DNA of 64,000 nucleotides, from positions 25,496,001 through 25,560,000 of the forward strand of contig NC_080581.1 of NCBI RefSeq assembly GCF_029962835.1, read 5' to 3'. This document shows, in pieces, positions 24,106-36,202 of the stretch (position 1 is its first letter; every line of letters begins with the position of its first letter). Position numbers and translations under genes: made by a program. The notes beneath the pieces were generated by a model. It was not told where the DNA came from. It made no database searches and worked only from the letters and a program-made list of their open reading frames with translations. The DNA comes from Magnolia sinica (lineage: Eukaryota > Streptophyta > Magnoliopsida > Magnoliales > Magnoliaceae).

Positions 24106-27100
24106 TTGAGGACTGTTAAAGATCATCCAACCTCACAGATTCTTGGAAACCCTTTCACTGGTGTTCGTACTCGTAGACAACTTGAGGATATATGTAATTA
24201 TGTATGTTTTACATCCCAGATAGAACCATCTAACGTAAAAGAAGCTCTTGCTAATGAAAATTGGATTATTGCGATGCAAGAAGAACTTAACCAATTTGTG
24301 AGAAATGATCTTTGGTATCTTGTACCTAGACCTAAAGATAAACACATCATTGGAACCAAATGGATTTTCAAAAATAAGTCTGATGAACTTGGTAATATAA
24401 TTAGAAACAAGGCTAGGCTAGTGGTACATGGTTACACTCAAATTGAAGGTATTGACTATGATGAAACCTTTGCACCAGTAGCATGTCTTGAATTAATCAA
24501 ACTCTTTATATCCATTGCGTATTTTAGAAAGTTTAAGATTTACCAAATGGATGTGAAAAGTGCATTTTTAAATGGTGATCTGCATGAGGAAGTTTATGTT
24601 GAACAACTAATGGGTTTTGAAGACCCCAAAAATGCTGATCATGTATATTGTCTTAAAAAAGCACTTTACGGTTTAAAACAAGCTCCTAGGGCAAGGTACG
24701 GGAAACTAACAAAGTTTCTATTAAGCCATAATTTTCAAATGGGATGTGTTGATAAAACTCTGTTTATTAAAAAATATAAGGATCACATCTTATTAGTACA
24801 AATCTATGTTGATGATATCATTTATGGATCTACCTGTACTGACATGACTATTGAGTTTGCAGATTTGATGAAATCTCAGTTTGAAATGAGCTTGGTTAGG
24901 GAATTGAATTATTTCCTCGGGTTGCAAGTAAAACAAAAACCTGATGGAATGTTCATTTCTCAATCTAAATATATTATGAATTTGATTAAGAGATTTGGAT
25001 TTGAGAATGGTAAGAACTTTGATACTCTTATGAGTACAACCTTGAAACTCTCAAAAGATTCTACAGGTAAAAATGTGGATCCGAAATTATATCGGAGTAT
25101 GATTGGTAGTCTATTGTATTTAACTACTAGTAGACCAGATATCGCTCTAAGTGTTGGTATTTGCACTAGATATCAATTTGAACCTAAAGAGTCGCACTTG
25201 ACTACTGTTAAGCGGATTATACGATATGTCGCAAGTATTGTTAATCTCGATCTCTAGTATCCACATGAGACTAGTGTTCAATTAGCTGGGTACTCGGATA
25301 CTGACTGGGCTGGTAATCTTGATGCTCGAAAATCAACCAGTGGTGGTTGTTTTTATATCGAAAACTGTTTAGTTTCTTGGTTTAGCAAGAAACAAAGTTC
25401 TATATCACTTTCAACAGCTGAAGCTGAAGACATCGCAACTAGTAATGCGTGTACACAGTTTGTTTGGATGAAACGTATGCTAAGTGATTTTGGAATTAAA
25501 CAGGATTCTATGTTATTATATTGTGATAATTTTAGGGCCATAAATATTTCAAAAAATCCAATTCAGCATTCTCGTATTAAGCACATTGATATTATATTTC
25601 ATTATATTCGGGAATTAGTTAAAGAAAAGGTTATATCTCTGGAATATATTGTTCACTCCCTAAGTATAGGGTTGTGATGTAGTAATAAACTCGGTGAGAC
25701 CGAGGTCGAATCCCAAGGGACTGATACCTGTACGTATCTGAAACTAAGTAGAACGAGAACTAGATTACGATGAAATCTAAATCGAATGATTTTTGAGGAA
25801 TAATAGTGAAATACTAGTCTAAAACTTAAGGAATTCAGAGGAAGGAAACTAGGGATTCAGAGGATCCACTCGTAGAGATCAGAGAGATCTTATGCCTGCA
25901 TCAAGAATCATGGAAATTAAACTAAACTTACTTGATCTAGTTTTCACGAGATGAAAGGTATATAAATTAGAATGGATTCCATCACAAAACCATGCCTAGG
26001 AGATAAAGCAAACAACAGAATTAAACTAATTACCAACCAATCAACAATGCATGAAGGTTAGGAAGGGTACCGTCATCCGACCATGCCCATGAGACGATGG
26101 TGAACAACAGGGCTTCCTAACGTCATAAACATCAAAAGGAGGAAGAAATACTCAAAGCCATCGCAGATCTATTGTAATTTCAGTTACAACAAACCATAAA
26201 AAAATTGAAAGTATTCCTTTTAATTGAACTAAAATCAACATCAGTCAGTCTAAACAAGAGGCACAAGCAAAGTCTCTCCCATCAGACTACAAGCTTCACC
26301 TCTTAGCCCTAGCTAAGAGGTTTAGCCCAACATGATGGGGTTAAATCTCTCAAAAATAATCATGAAAAAAAAAAGGAATTAAACAAATAAAAATTCAACA
26401 ACTCTCTCTCTGCTCCTTTGCTTCACGTCTAGCCCCCAGCTTCCGATCGGATTCCTCCCTTCCTCGATGCCTTCTCCATCTCGTTTTCCTTCCTTTTATA
26501 GAGGAGGAAAAATCGGTCCAGAGTCCTAGACTGACTCTCTTTTTCACTGAAGAAAACAGTTGCACCCTGTTTTTTTGTGTCCGACTTGGAGAATACACCC
26601 GGCGTTTCAAATTAGTTTGGGAGAAAAGAACCTCCCGTCTTCGAAATCCGCTTCTTGGTGAGGAAAAGAACCCCTCGCTTGGAACTTTGGACGGTCTGGA
26701 TCACTGATCTAACCTTGATATTAATCATAGAACGGACCACCGTGGCCAGTTTTCACGGATGCGCGCTCCTGCGTAAACAGGGTACGCTGTGACGATCGGT
26801 GGGCCCCACTGTATGGTTTTTAGAGAAATCCACCCCGTTCATTGGGTTCCTGGTGAAAAAACAGGCTAGAAGGAGTGGTTTTGGTCAGGTTTTAGTGTGG
26901 CCCACTGTATCTTTGGTTCCACCGTTCATTCTGCGTTTGACGGTGATCTTACACGTTTACGTTTACATGAGGACAAAGAGAAAGCTTGGAGATAGTTTTG
27001 GCCTCTCTCCTGAGTGAATGGATGGTCTGGATCATCCATTTGGATGATGAGTGGGCCCCACTACTGAAAAACGGGCGGACAACGTCCGTTCGCTGTTGCT

Positions 27101-27825
27101 GCGCAAGAAGAAGACGGGTCAACCCGTCTTTGACCGAGCTGACCGTCTGGTACACGGCCGGTGCGTGTACACTATGTACATGCACTGTACATGTAGGGTC
27201 CACTGTGATGTTCATGAGACATCTGCTTCGTCCATTTGATGTGACTCCATTTAAGGCGTTGAGAATGAAATCGAAGCATTTTCAGATAACAGGCGGGCCC
27301 CAAATCACTGATTTATGGGCTGATCTTTCCGTTGGGCCACTTCCAAAGGGATTCAATGGCTAAAATTTGACGTGTACGGTTAGTTTTTAGTCCTCAAGCC
27401 ATGTATAAAGTTTCGAGCCGAACAGATGATGGAAACCCAGTGATCTTGCATTCTGGCTGACTTTCAGGCCGCTAGAGCTTCAGTTTCTCGATTTTCGCAG
27501 ATCCCTAGCATGTAATTCCATTGATCTTGGTCCCTTGGAGTCCGTCCCTTGCCTTTAGTGTCATCAGAGCGTTAAATCCATGCTTTAAGCTTCCTTTTCA
27601 GTCCATGCTCATAAATACACTCTGCATCACAAACATAATTAAAGCGGGCCATTAAACGGTATCATGTTCGTAAATCCAAGCAATAACTGGGGTCTAATAT
27701 GCAATATTTGACACTCAACATATATCCCTACCGAGAATCAACGTGCTGATATTTTTACTAAACCACTCGACAAAAGCAGGTTTAACAAAATGAAATTTGA
27801 TCTCGGCATTTGCATTTTAAAATGA
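24106..27825 (+). pseudogene. Copia RT and RNase H, split by a solo LTR
   Basis: The longest open piece (24106-25257, 383 codons) is a nearly complete Copia [22 protein letters not shown] marks the fingers, [20 protein letters not shown] the palm, and [11 protein letters not shown], with the intact catalytic YVDD at about residue 234, the active site. RNase H follows after a TAG at 25255 (WAGNLDARKSTSGG, SLSTAEAEDIATS, where most relatives have Tyr instead of Asp). At 25650 the frame is cut by the solo Athila LTR. It resumes at 27721 with the conserved tail (ADIFTKPLDK) and ends at TGA 27823-27825. This is the best-preserved enzyme in the window. Confidence 0.92.
25650..27720 (-). mobile_element. 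Solo Athila-family LTR inside the Copia RNase H gene
   Basis: It begins TGTTCACTCCCTAAG and ends ACTCAACA, the same ends as the Athila LTRs at 18755 and 40564. Flanking 5-mers are both TATAT (25645-25649 and 27721-27725), a perfect TSD. At 2071 bp it is shorter and clearly diverged from the two Athila LTRs, so it came from another family member and then lost its interior by LTR-LTR recombination. It must postdate the Copia. The ORFs within it (26395-27363) are noncoding LTR text. Confidence 0.93.
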
Positions 27826-27920
27826 TTAATTATGCCTATTTGTATCATATTGTATATATTTGCTAGTTTAGTTTTCAAATCTTCAAAAATATGCAAAAAT
27901 CAAATTTTTTGGCCTGTTCT

Positions 27921-27988
27921 CGACCAGTCATGAGTATCCATAACCAGTCGTGCTATGACCGGTCGTGTATATCCATGACCAGTCATGA
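27921..27988 (+). promoter_or_regulatory. Internal cluster of the U3 palindrome motif
   Basis: Four copies of GACCAGTC(G/A)TG-type motif start at about 27921, 27942, 27957 and 27977. The motif is otherwise confined to the LTRs. The cluster lies between the end of pol (27825) and the ATG of the extra ORF (28282). A leader with a possible intron (donor GTTAGCTC at about 28101) follows. It may serve as an internal promoter element for the extra ORF; no TATA box is obvious. Confidence 0.5.
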
Positions 27989-28281
27989 ATCGCGTGGATT
28001 CACTTAAAATTTGAGGAAAATCACTTTCTTCTTCATTTCAACTTCTCTCTCCACCGAGCCGACACACGACTAATCGAACCCATCTTCATAAATCTTCAAG
28101 GTTAGCTCTCCATTTGCATTTTTCTTGTAGATTTGTATCTAGATTGCTTCTATTTTTCTCTTGGAGTTGTCTATTTCGAATTTAGTTGAGATTTAGGGAT
28201 TTTCTTTTGAAAAATCTGATTTGAGAAAACCCATTTCTCAATCCATTGCAACTCTTTATATTCTTGAAATCATTGTTGCAT

Positions 28282-29439
28282 ATGGCTTCTAAAGGAAGAA
28301 AATCAACGTCCTGTGGTCCGTCTTCTTCTTTTAGATCAACCCCTATTACTAAGCGTCATCTTAGGGCTCCTGAGGACGATCTATCTTATGTTCGGGACAT
28401 CTGATTGCGTAATGTTATTGTTGAGCATCCAGTTAATATTAATCATGTTGCTTCTTTTGATATTTTTCCTATGCTCCAATCTGTAGTTTGGAATAACTTA
28501 TCGCTTTGGGGTAGGCCTGCATACTGGTCCATTGCCCAATCCATGTTTATATGCATATGTGCTTTCTCTCTAAAAAATTTAACTTTTTCTATCTCCACAA
28601 GAGAAGGGCCATTTGAAGTTGATTGACATTTGATTTCAGCCCTTATGGATATTCCAGTGAATGATGAGGGTATTCCCATCCATACTTTATATGATAAACC
28701 CTTTGTCGCTAAAAAACATATGTTGACTAAGGACTTATGCAATTTAGATGTACAATGGACCCATAAAGGGAATGCGCTTCCCTCAAGGTATTTGTTACCC
28801 AAATACAGAATTCTTCACAAAATCTTTGTGTCTAATTTGTATCCTCGTTCAGGTAACAAATCTGAATTAACGTCCTTCATGGTTCGTATTCTTCATTCTG
28901 TTGTTAGAGGTGTTAACATTTGTTTACCATCCTTGATTTGTCATTTCATCATTTAGTTTTATCTCCATTCTGGTTATAGTGACATTCCTTTTGGATATTT
29001 GATGATTGTGTTGGCTACATATATGTCAGTCGATATGCCGGTTGGAGAGGCCCCTATCTATTATCTGATATTTAACAATTCCAATATCAATAAGATGAAA
29101 CCGGATTACCTTCCTAGCCAAGGTGATGGTGTTGGCGGTGCTGAAGCAGTGCATGAGGAAGAAACTAGTGATCTTCCTCCTGATGATATTAACATGGATG
29201 ATATTTTTGAAGAGCTTTAGTCTGATTCTACAAATGATCCAGATTATGAGCCTTCTTCATTTGATGCACGTCTGAGTGCATTGGAAGATAAAGTTGAGAA
29301 TTTAAATGTTAAGATGGAAAACATGTCTGTTGCCCATGATTTATAGTTTAAATATATACGCAAATATCTTAGGCGCTTGAACAAAGGCATGCATCAACTT
29401 GATCCTTCCATTCCTGCTCCTTCATCTGGATCAGATTAG
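28282..29439 (+). pseudogene. Extra Copia ORF, plant-transposon-protein type, five stops
   Basis: One frame runs from ATG 28282 (MASKGRKSTSCGPSSSFRST) to TAG 29437, 385 codons, with no frameshift. There are in-frame stops at 28402 (TGA), 28624 (TGA), 28954, 29218 and 29344 (TAG). The N-terminus is Ser/Thr/Lys-rich. The middle has LPSRYLLPKYRILHKIFVSN, LYPRSGNKSE and GYSDIPFGYLMIVL. This pattern fits, from memory, the 'putative plant transposon protein' domain often carried by large LTR elements. The C-terminus is acidic, then predicted coiled coil (LSALEDKVENLNVKMENM) and basic. No signal peptide or membrane span is visible, so it does not look like an envelope protein despite its env position. 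Function unknown. Confidence 0.75.
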
Positions 29440-29623
29440 TATTTTTAAGTTTACTGGTTTGTAATAACTTTATTACTCCGAACTTGTTTTGAGTTTGTTA
29501 CTCTCTTGAACTTAACTCAGTCTATGAATTATGTGTGTTGCTTATGCTATGTTAACTCTCATATTTCTCATTGATTATTTCTCCTCAATCATCTGTTTTG
29601 TGCTTCATTTGTCCTATTGTGAC

Positions 29624-29635
29624 AAAAAGGGGGAG
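29624..29635 (+). other. Second polypurine tract upstream of the 3' LTR
   Basis: AAAAAGGGGGAG preceded by GAC, about 260 bp before the true tract and nearly identical to it. SIRE-like elements often show such extra tracts. Confidence 0.6.
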
Positions 29636-29886
29636 TATGGATATGTTATAGACATGTATATATGGATGTTATCATGAGGAGGGAGTAACATTGTAGAATT
29701 GTATTGTATGGTATTTTATGAGCATGTTACTCAAGGGGAGTATGTGCAGTGGGGTGCAGAGGTGGATTGAATATTGATTTACAAGTCTGCAGGATGCTAG
29801 TTGATAATAACTGATGCATGATTCTTTAATCAGATATTCTGTGTTATGAAACATATCTTGAAAGTGTGTTTTGTCACTAATTTGAC

Positions 29887-29898
29887 AAAGGGGGAGAT
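29887..29898 (+). other. Copia polypurine tract
   Basis: AAAGGGGGAGAT immediately precedes the 3' LTR start TGTAAGTGCC at 29899; it primes plus-strand cDNA synthesis. Confidence 0.92.
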
Positions 29899-31685
29899 TG
29901 TAAGTGCCATAATTTATAGCCCTATGTGTTGTCAAATTTGTGGTGCCAAAGACACTGCTATGAAGCTTACATATATAAAGAACAATGCTCTATTCAAGAT
30001 CAATTTCGATTAACAATCACTGTTTACAAGTCAAGACTCGAGAAAGTGAGATTGTTATCAAGATCTTAAGATGCATTCAAGTTCTACCTCAAGATCTCAA
30101 GAAGCTTTTAAGTTTGAGCTCCATCAAGACTTCAAAGGTCACATGTCTCCTATGTTCAATGTCCTTACTTCACTCCTGAGGTATGACTGACCTTAGGTTG
30201 ACCTTTAGAGTAGGTAATTTTGGATACATAATTCATATGTTTTCTATAAGTGAGCTTGGTCTGCTCTAAGACTAGTCTTGGACTTTGTTTGACTAGTCCT
30301 ACCACTGCTTCGACCTGTCTAAGAAATTTCTAAATCAGTCGTAAGTTTGTTACAAAAATCAGAAAATTTCTGTTAGGCTTTGACTAGTCCTGGGGACTGT
30401 TCGACCAATCGTAGGAATACTGTCGATTGCATCTTTGATCTGTCGTAGAGCTACGACTCAATGTACAGCGCTGAAAATCAACCTACTTCGACCAGTCGTG
30501 TGAACCTACGACCAGTCGTAGGAGACCCATGACCAGTCGTAAAACTGCCAAATCTTATCGCGCCTGAATTTTTCAAATATCTGTTGGTTCTACGATCAGT
30601 CGTAGAGGTCCTTAGACCAGTCAAAGGTGTGATTTGCTCACCTATAAATAGAGCACGAATCTCAGAATAAAATATGAACTTGAAGCTAAATTAATTCAGC
30701 CTTCTGAGAGATAAGTCGGTGCTCCATATAAGCCAAGTATGCATATTTAATATTCTCTTTCTTTAGCTTTGTTAATTGATTTTGTTTCTTGCATTCCAAA
30801 CTAATCTGAAAAGAGGAATTGTTGTTTTCCCTTTTCTGGAATCAAAATCAATTAGAGCTAGCCCTTTTGTTTTAATTTAAAATCTATTAGAACCTAGAAC
30901 CATTATAAAGTGAGTATTGGACATTGAACTTTGACATTCAAATCTCTACTCCGACTTAGTTCTTCTGGGCTACTACAACGAAGGAGAAAATCAGGTATTT
31001 TACAATTTGTGTAATTTACATTGTTTGTTATTTGAGGTTAAGCCAGAAAAATCTCAAAGTTGTTGGTTATCTAAGGAGAGCCAGAAAACTCAGAAGTGAG
31101 GGTTTTTGAATTGTGTAAGCCCTTTAAAAAAGACACAATTGTGAAGGTTTTGGGTGAACCAGTGAAAACCTATTTGATAGTGAATGCTAATATCCCCTGT
31201 GTGAGGATATTACGAGTGGAGTAGCATTCTGTGTGGCTGTTGTTTAACAATTGGTGAACACACAGGCGAATCACCATAATTCTTTATGTTGTGGATGTGT
31301 GATTTATATTCTATCTTTTATCATTCAGAATTGTGGAATGTATGTGTGAATGTGAATGTTGTAATCATTTCATTTCAAGCACAGTGGGGAATGTTGTAAT
31401 AATTTAGATTTACATTTCAGCATTATATTTTTGCAATCTCTTTATTACGTTGAGTTTCTTTTTCACTATTTGTTCTAGAAATAAAGTTGTCCTACCATAA
31501 ACCTTGGTTTTTGGTGTAAGGTTGTCATTAGAACAATTTATGTTTCTATTTCTCTATTTTAGGTTGCTTTCCATTCCTATTCTGTGATTGCTATCTATTC
31601 TTTATTTCATATTCCGCTGTATTTATTTTTAATTTGGTATAGTTCTATTCACCCCCCCTCTAGGACATATAGCTTGGCCATTTCA
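29899..31685 (+). repeat. Copia 3' LTR
   Basis: Same ends as the 5' LTR. Its dense palindrome cluster has three units (about 30489, 30509, 30530) where the 5' LTR has four, and its TATAAATA box is at 30643-30650. Confidence 0.95.
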
Positions 31686-33570
31686 GAAAGGTATATGAAT
31701 TAGAATGGATTCCATCACCAAACCATGCCTAGGAGACAAAGTAAACAACATAATTAAACTAATTACAAACCAATCAACATGATATGAAGGTTAGGAAGGG
31801 TACCGTCATCCGGCCATGCCCAGGAGACGATGGTGAACAACAGGGCTTCCTGATGTCATAAACATAAAAAGGAAAGGAACATGCTCAAAGCTATCGCAGA
31901 CCCATTGTAATTTTAGTCACATCAGACCATTAAAAACTAAAAAATATTCCCTTAATTAAACTAAAATCAACATCAGTTTAGTCTAAACAAAAGGCACAAG
32001 CAAAAAGTTCTCCTATCATGCTACAAGCTTCACCTCTTAGCCCTAGCTAAGAGGTTTAGCCCAACATGATTAGGCTATCCTCAAATATTATAAAGAAATT
32101 AAACAGAAAACTAAGAAAACAAAACTCTATAGAAACTGCTTCACATCCAGGCTTCTCAGCTCCACGCTCAGCACAAAATTGGATGCCCTTTCTCTCTTCT
32201 TTCTTGCCTCTTTATAGGAGCACCAGGTCGGTCGGTGGAGTGTTTTCGCACTTCATGCAGTTGGTGCAGATGTTTTATGCATTAGCAACACAAGATACAT
32301 GCGCTAGTTCTTCATAGGGCCCATAATTGAAGTCGATGGAAAAATCTACTCCGTCCATTGGATGCGGCTCGAAAAGCCAGTCAGAGATGTTGATTTTGGC
32401 TCAGATTTGGTGTGGTCCATGGACTCTTTCTTGGTGACGTCTACCTGGCATTTGAACGGTTGAAAACCAATCGCCATTGTCTTTTTCAAGTCCGTCACCT
32501 AGGAGTGAATGAGATGGAATGAGGGACTCTCTTGGACGGTCTAGATCAAACCGTTGACGCACGGTGATGGCCCACAAGATTCGTCCGCAGGCTTTGTTGC
32601 GAAACAAAACCAGCGTATTCAGCGTCGTGATGGCTGGTGGGTCCCAGATTGACGTCAGGAGGAAAATCTACGCCGCTCATTGTCTTTTCCTTTAAAAAAC
32701 ATGCAGACTTGCTCGGTTTTGGAACCAAACCGTGGTGGCCCATGATATTTTCATTCCGCCGTCCATGTTGATGTTGAACGAATATTTCTTCTAATCGGGT
32801 GCATAGGACCAAGAGGTCACCTTGGTGAGGGTCCAGACTCCCCTATGGACGTAATAGATGGTCCAGATTTTATAAAAGGATGAAGAGTGGGGCCCATTAG
32901 TGAAAAACAAACAGACAATGGGAGGATGTTGTGTCCTTTTTTGAGTTGGAGAGGATGGAGTCGGTCAGCGTGTGCTGACCGACTTTGAGAATTTTAGTGC
33001 ACGGCTAGTGCACTTGTCTACCGTGCACACGTGATGTACATGACGTCCTTTGAAGATGTTTGTGAGAAATCCACTCCGTCCATCTGTATTCTCATCTCAT
33101 TTAACCCGTTGATACCAATTTTAAAGCATATCCGGATAGCAGGTGGGCCCAAAATCAGAGTTTTAGGGGCTGATCTGTCCGTTAGGCCATTTTTATAGGG
33201 ATCAAACGGATGAAATTCGACGTGTATGGTTAATTTATGGTCCTCAGGCCATGTATGAAGTTTTGAGCTGAACAGATGGTGGGAACCCTGTGATCTTACA
33301 TTCTAGACATCTTTCAGGCCACTTAAGCTCCAGTTTCTCGATTTTCTCGGATCTCTAGTTTGTGAATTCATTGATCTTGGTCCCCTGGAGTCTGTCCCTT
33401 ACCTTGGTGATTTATGAGCATCAAATCCATGCTTTTAGTACCATTTTTCAGTCCATGCTTATAAATCCACCTTGCAACATAAACACAATTAAAATAGGCC
33501 ATTAAACAGTATTACGTTCATAAATCCAGGCAATAACTGGGGTCTGATATGCAATATTTGACCCTCAACA

Positions 33571-34717
33571 CAACCCTCAACCAGCATTTTTCTAGTCTCG
33601 AGCAAAGTATGCGAAAAATAAGTTGAGAATTACGTGACAATTTGTATAAACTCGAGCGAATTTTGTAAAATAATCCAGATATGAGAATTCTAAGATTCAT
33701 GAATGTTGGGTATTACTTCCTCCTGGACTCAGGCGCATGATAAACTTCATAATCAAGATCAAAGTATTAACACTTTTAATTAGAAAAATTCTAAACATTG
33801 AGTTCCATGGGTGTATAGTGCAACCTTGGCTCATCACAATTAAAGAGATCCAATTGTCAATTTCCATGATATATTGATGATTGAATGAGCATTCAGGACA
33901 ACCAAGCCTAAACCAGAACTTGCCTTACCACTTTTCTTTTTATTTTTTCAGCTTTTGATTTTTCCATCGATGAGCAGGGGAATTGAATCCTCACCTATAA
34001 GGAGCAAACCTATGGTGAAGACCGTACACCCAACTTGTCCCGAATATCAATCTTGTGGACTTGAGTCCGCATCTATAGGGAGCAAACCCATAGTGACGAC
34101 CATTCACCCAATCCTTTTTTTTTTTTTTTACATAATGGACAAATTCCTCAGATTAGTTCCTTCCATGCTTAATAGTCACCAAGTTATCCCTTCAATATCG
34201 AACCGAAACCTTAATGTGCAAGCGAGATGTGTCTTGTGAAATCATGACTCAATCAATGTTTACAAGTTCTAATTCTGGATTAACAATTCAAACTTAATTG
34301 TGAAATCTGACAGATACTGAATCCAAAAGTCATAAGTTACCAACATCACATATCTTGAACTTCTAAGTGCCCTAGATGGCTGTCAAAATCACTTCAAATT
34401 CACAAACAATTCCAGAAAAATTAAAAATTTTCACAATTTTTGCTCAAGACCAAGAAAACAATGATTAGGAAACCTAATATCCCACCCCCAACCTAAAATC
34501 TAAATTGTCCTCAATGTGAAAGATGTAAGCATGTAATGCACATGGGACAACTAAAGTAAAAGAGGAGTGATGGACAGATAGTACCTGGATGAAAGAATCA
34601 CGAGGCTTTCCAAAGATACCAGCGCAGGTTAGCACAAGAGAGAAACCACAAAAGCAAACTATTTTAAAACAATGTATATAGCAAACTCTCCTAGTCCTAT
34701 GAAAGCGATAAACCTAC
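33571..34717 (-). other. Athila 3' noncoding region
   Basis: Lies between integrase and the 3' LTR of the minus-strand element. It has two related copies of CTATA(A/G)GGAGCAAACC at about 33990 and 34070, a poly-T run, and GGGGGTGGGA on the minus strand at about 34480, a possible polypurine tract. The 94-codon ORF on the opposite strand is not supported. No env-like gene is present. Confidence 0.6.
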
Positions 34718-36202
34718 CTATACCTCCATCAGACTAAGAGATCTATCCTGGTAAACAGGAGCAGCCAGAGGCATGGACATGTCCTCTGAATCAAATTTCT
34801 CGACAAATGGTTGTAATCGATGTCCATTTACTTTAAACTCTTTGCCATTGTCGGGATCTCTTATCTCGACGGCCCCATGAGGATAAGCAGTAATCACAAT
34901 GTAAGGGCCGGTCCAACGAGATGGAAGCTTATCCAGAAAGAGATGTAGTCGAGAATCATACAGAAGGACTTTCTGACCTGGTGTGAATGATTTTCGCAGA
35001 ATATGTTGATCATGAAACGCTTTCATCCTGTCCTTGTAAATTCTCGAGTTCTCGTATGCGTCATTCTGGATTTCTTCAAGTTCATTCAACTGCAGTTTGC
35101 GTAGCGAGTCAGCGTTGTCCAGATTGAAATTCAGATTTTTGATCACCCAGTACGCTTTATGTTCCAACTCAACAAGCAAGTGACAAGCCTTCCCATAAAT
35201 AAGTCTAAAGGGAGACGTTCCAATATGGGTTTTAAATGCAGTACGGTACGCCCATAAGGCATCGGTTAATCGGGTTGACCAATCCTTATGATCAGGGTTA
35301 AAAGTTTTCTCCAAAATGTGTTTGATCTCCCTATTAGAAATCTCGACTTGCCCACTTGTCTGTGGGTGATATGGGGTGCTCACCTTATGAGAGATACCGT
35401 ATTTCTTTATTAAACTCTCGAATGGCCTATTACAAAAGTTTGAGCCCCCATCAATAATGATAGCTCGAGGCATTCCAAATCAGGAAAGGATGTTCTCTTT
35501 TAGGAATTTAATGACCGTGAGATGGTCAATATTCCGACACGAAATCGCTTCAACCCATTTAGTGACATAGTCTACAGTGAGCAAAATATATAGATTTCCA
35601 AAAGATTGGGGGAATGGTCCCATGAAATTAATGCCCCAACAATCAAATGCCTCGATGATAAGAATGAGATTCAAGGGCATCATATTTCAATGGGACAACG
35701 CTTCCAATTTTTGACAACGCTCACAAGCCTTGCAAAACTCATGAGTGTCCCTGAACATAGTGGGCCAGTAAAAGCCACATTGTAAAATCTTAGTTGTGGT
35801 CTTTTTGGCAGAAAAGTGACCATCACAGGCTTGTGAATGACAAAAAGAGATGACACTCTGATGCTCAACGTCTGTCACACATCTCTTTAAGATTTGGTCT
35901 GGGCAATATTTAAATAAATATGGATCATCCCAGAAAAAGTTGCGCACCTCGGTGAAAAATTTCTTCTTATCTTGCGCAGTCCAATGTGTTAGTAGGGAAC
36001 TTGTGGCAAGATAATTAGCAATATCAATGAACCAAGGTAAATGGGAGACTTTGAACAATTGTTCATCAGGGAATATGTCATTGATATGTGTCATTTCAAG
36101 GGAATCAGAGGGATTAAGGCAAGAAAGATGGTCAGCCACTACGTTCTCTACTCCCTTTTTATCTTTTATTTTTAGGTAAATTCCTGGAGTAGGAGGATCC
36201 AT
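34718..36202 (-). pseudogene. Athila integrase, broken by stops
   Basis: Read on the minus strand. The N-terminal zinc-binding part (HSQACDGHFSAKKTTTKIL, then CKACERCQ) is in 35687-36202 with the preceding linker ENVVADHLSCLN. After a stop, 35480-35683 has the start of the catalytic core ([25 protein letters not shown]). After another stop, 34718-35473 has the rest ([36 protein letters not shown]) and a C-terminal domain ending near [15 protein letters not shown]. The catalytic D-D-E residues appear to be retained (D of GINFMG is replaced by N, where relatives usually have D). It would splice element DNA into the genome if intact. Confidence 0.92.

Larger units (their letters stand above)
19104..31685 (+). 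mobile_element. SIRE-like Ty1/Copia retrotransposon with extra ORF
   Basis: Long LTRs (1816 and 1787 bp) begin TGTAAGTGCC and end CATTTCA. The flanking 5-mers are both GAAAG (19099-19103, 31686-31690), a perfect TSD. Inside are the initiator-Met tRNA primer-binding site, gag with a CCHC knuckle, protease, integrase, RT, RNase H, then an extra ORF, and a polypurine tract directly before the 3' LTR. Large size, an extra ORF after pol and GACAAAAAGGGGGAG tracts are all features of the SIRE/Maximus lineage. It inserted into the Athila LTR and was itself hit by a solo Athila LTR at 25650-27720. Coding regions are broken by stops and frameshifts, so it is non-autonomous now. Confidence 0.93.
18755..33570 (-). 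repeat. Athila 3' LTR, split by the Copia element
   Basis: The LTR runs 18755-19103 and resumes at 31691 after the Copia and its duplicated GAAAG. Joined length is about 2229 bp, against 2233 bp for the intact partner at 40564-42796. The junction corresponds to AGATGAAAGGTATATG at about 40910-40925 in the intact LTR. Confidence 0.93.

Noticed and set aside
28282-29439. Envelope gene of the Copia
   Set aside because: Position fits, but no signal peptide, no membrane span and no fusion-like segment; resembles the plant transposon protein domain instead.
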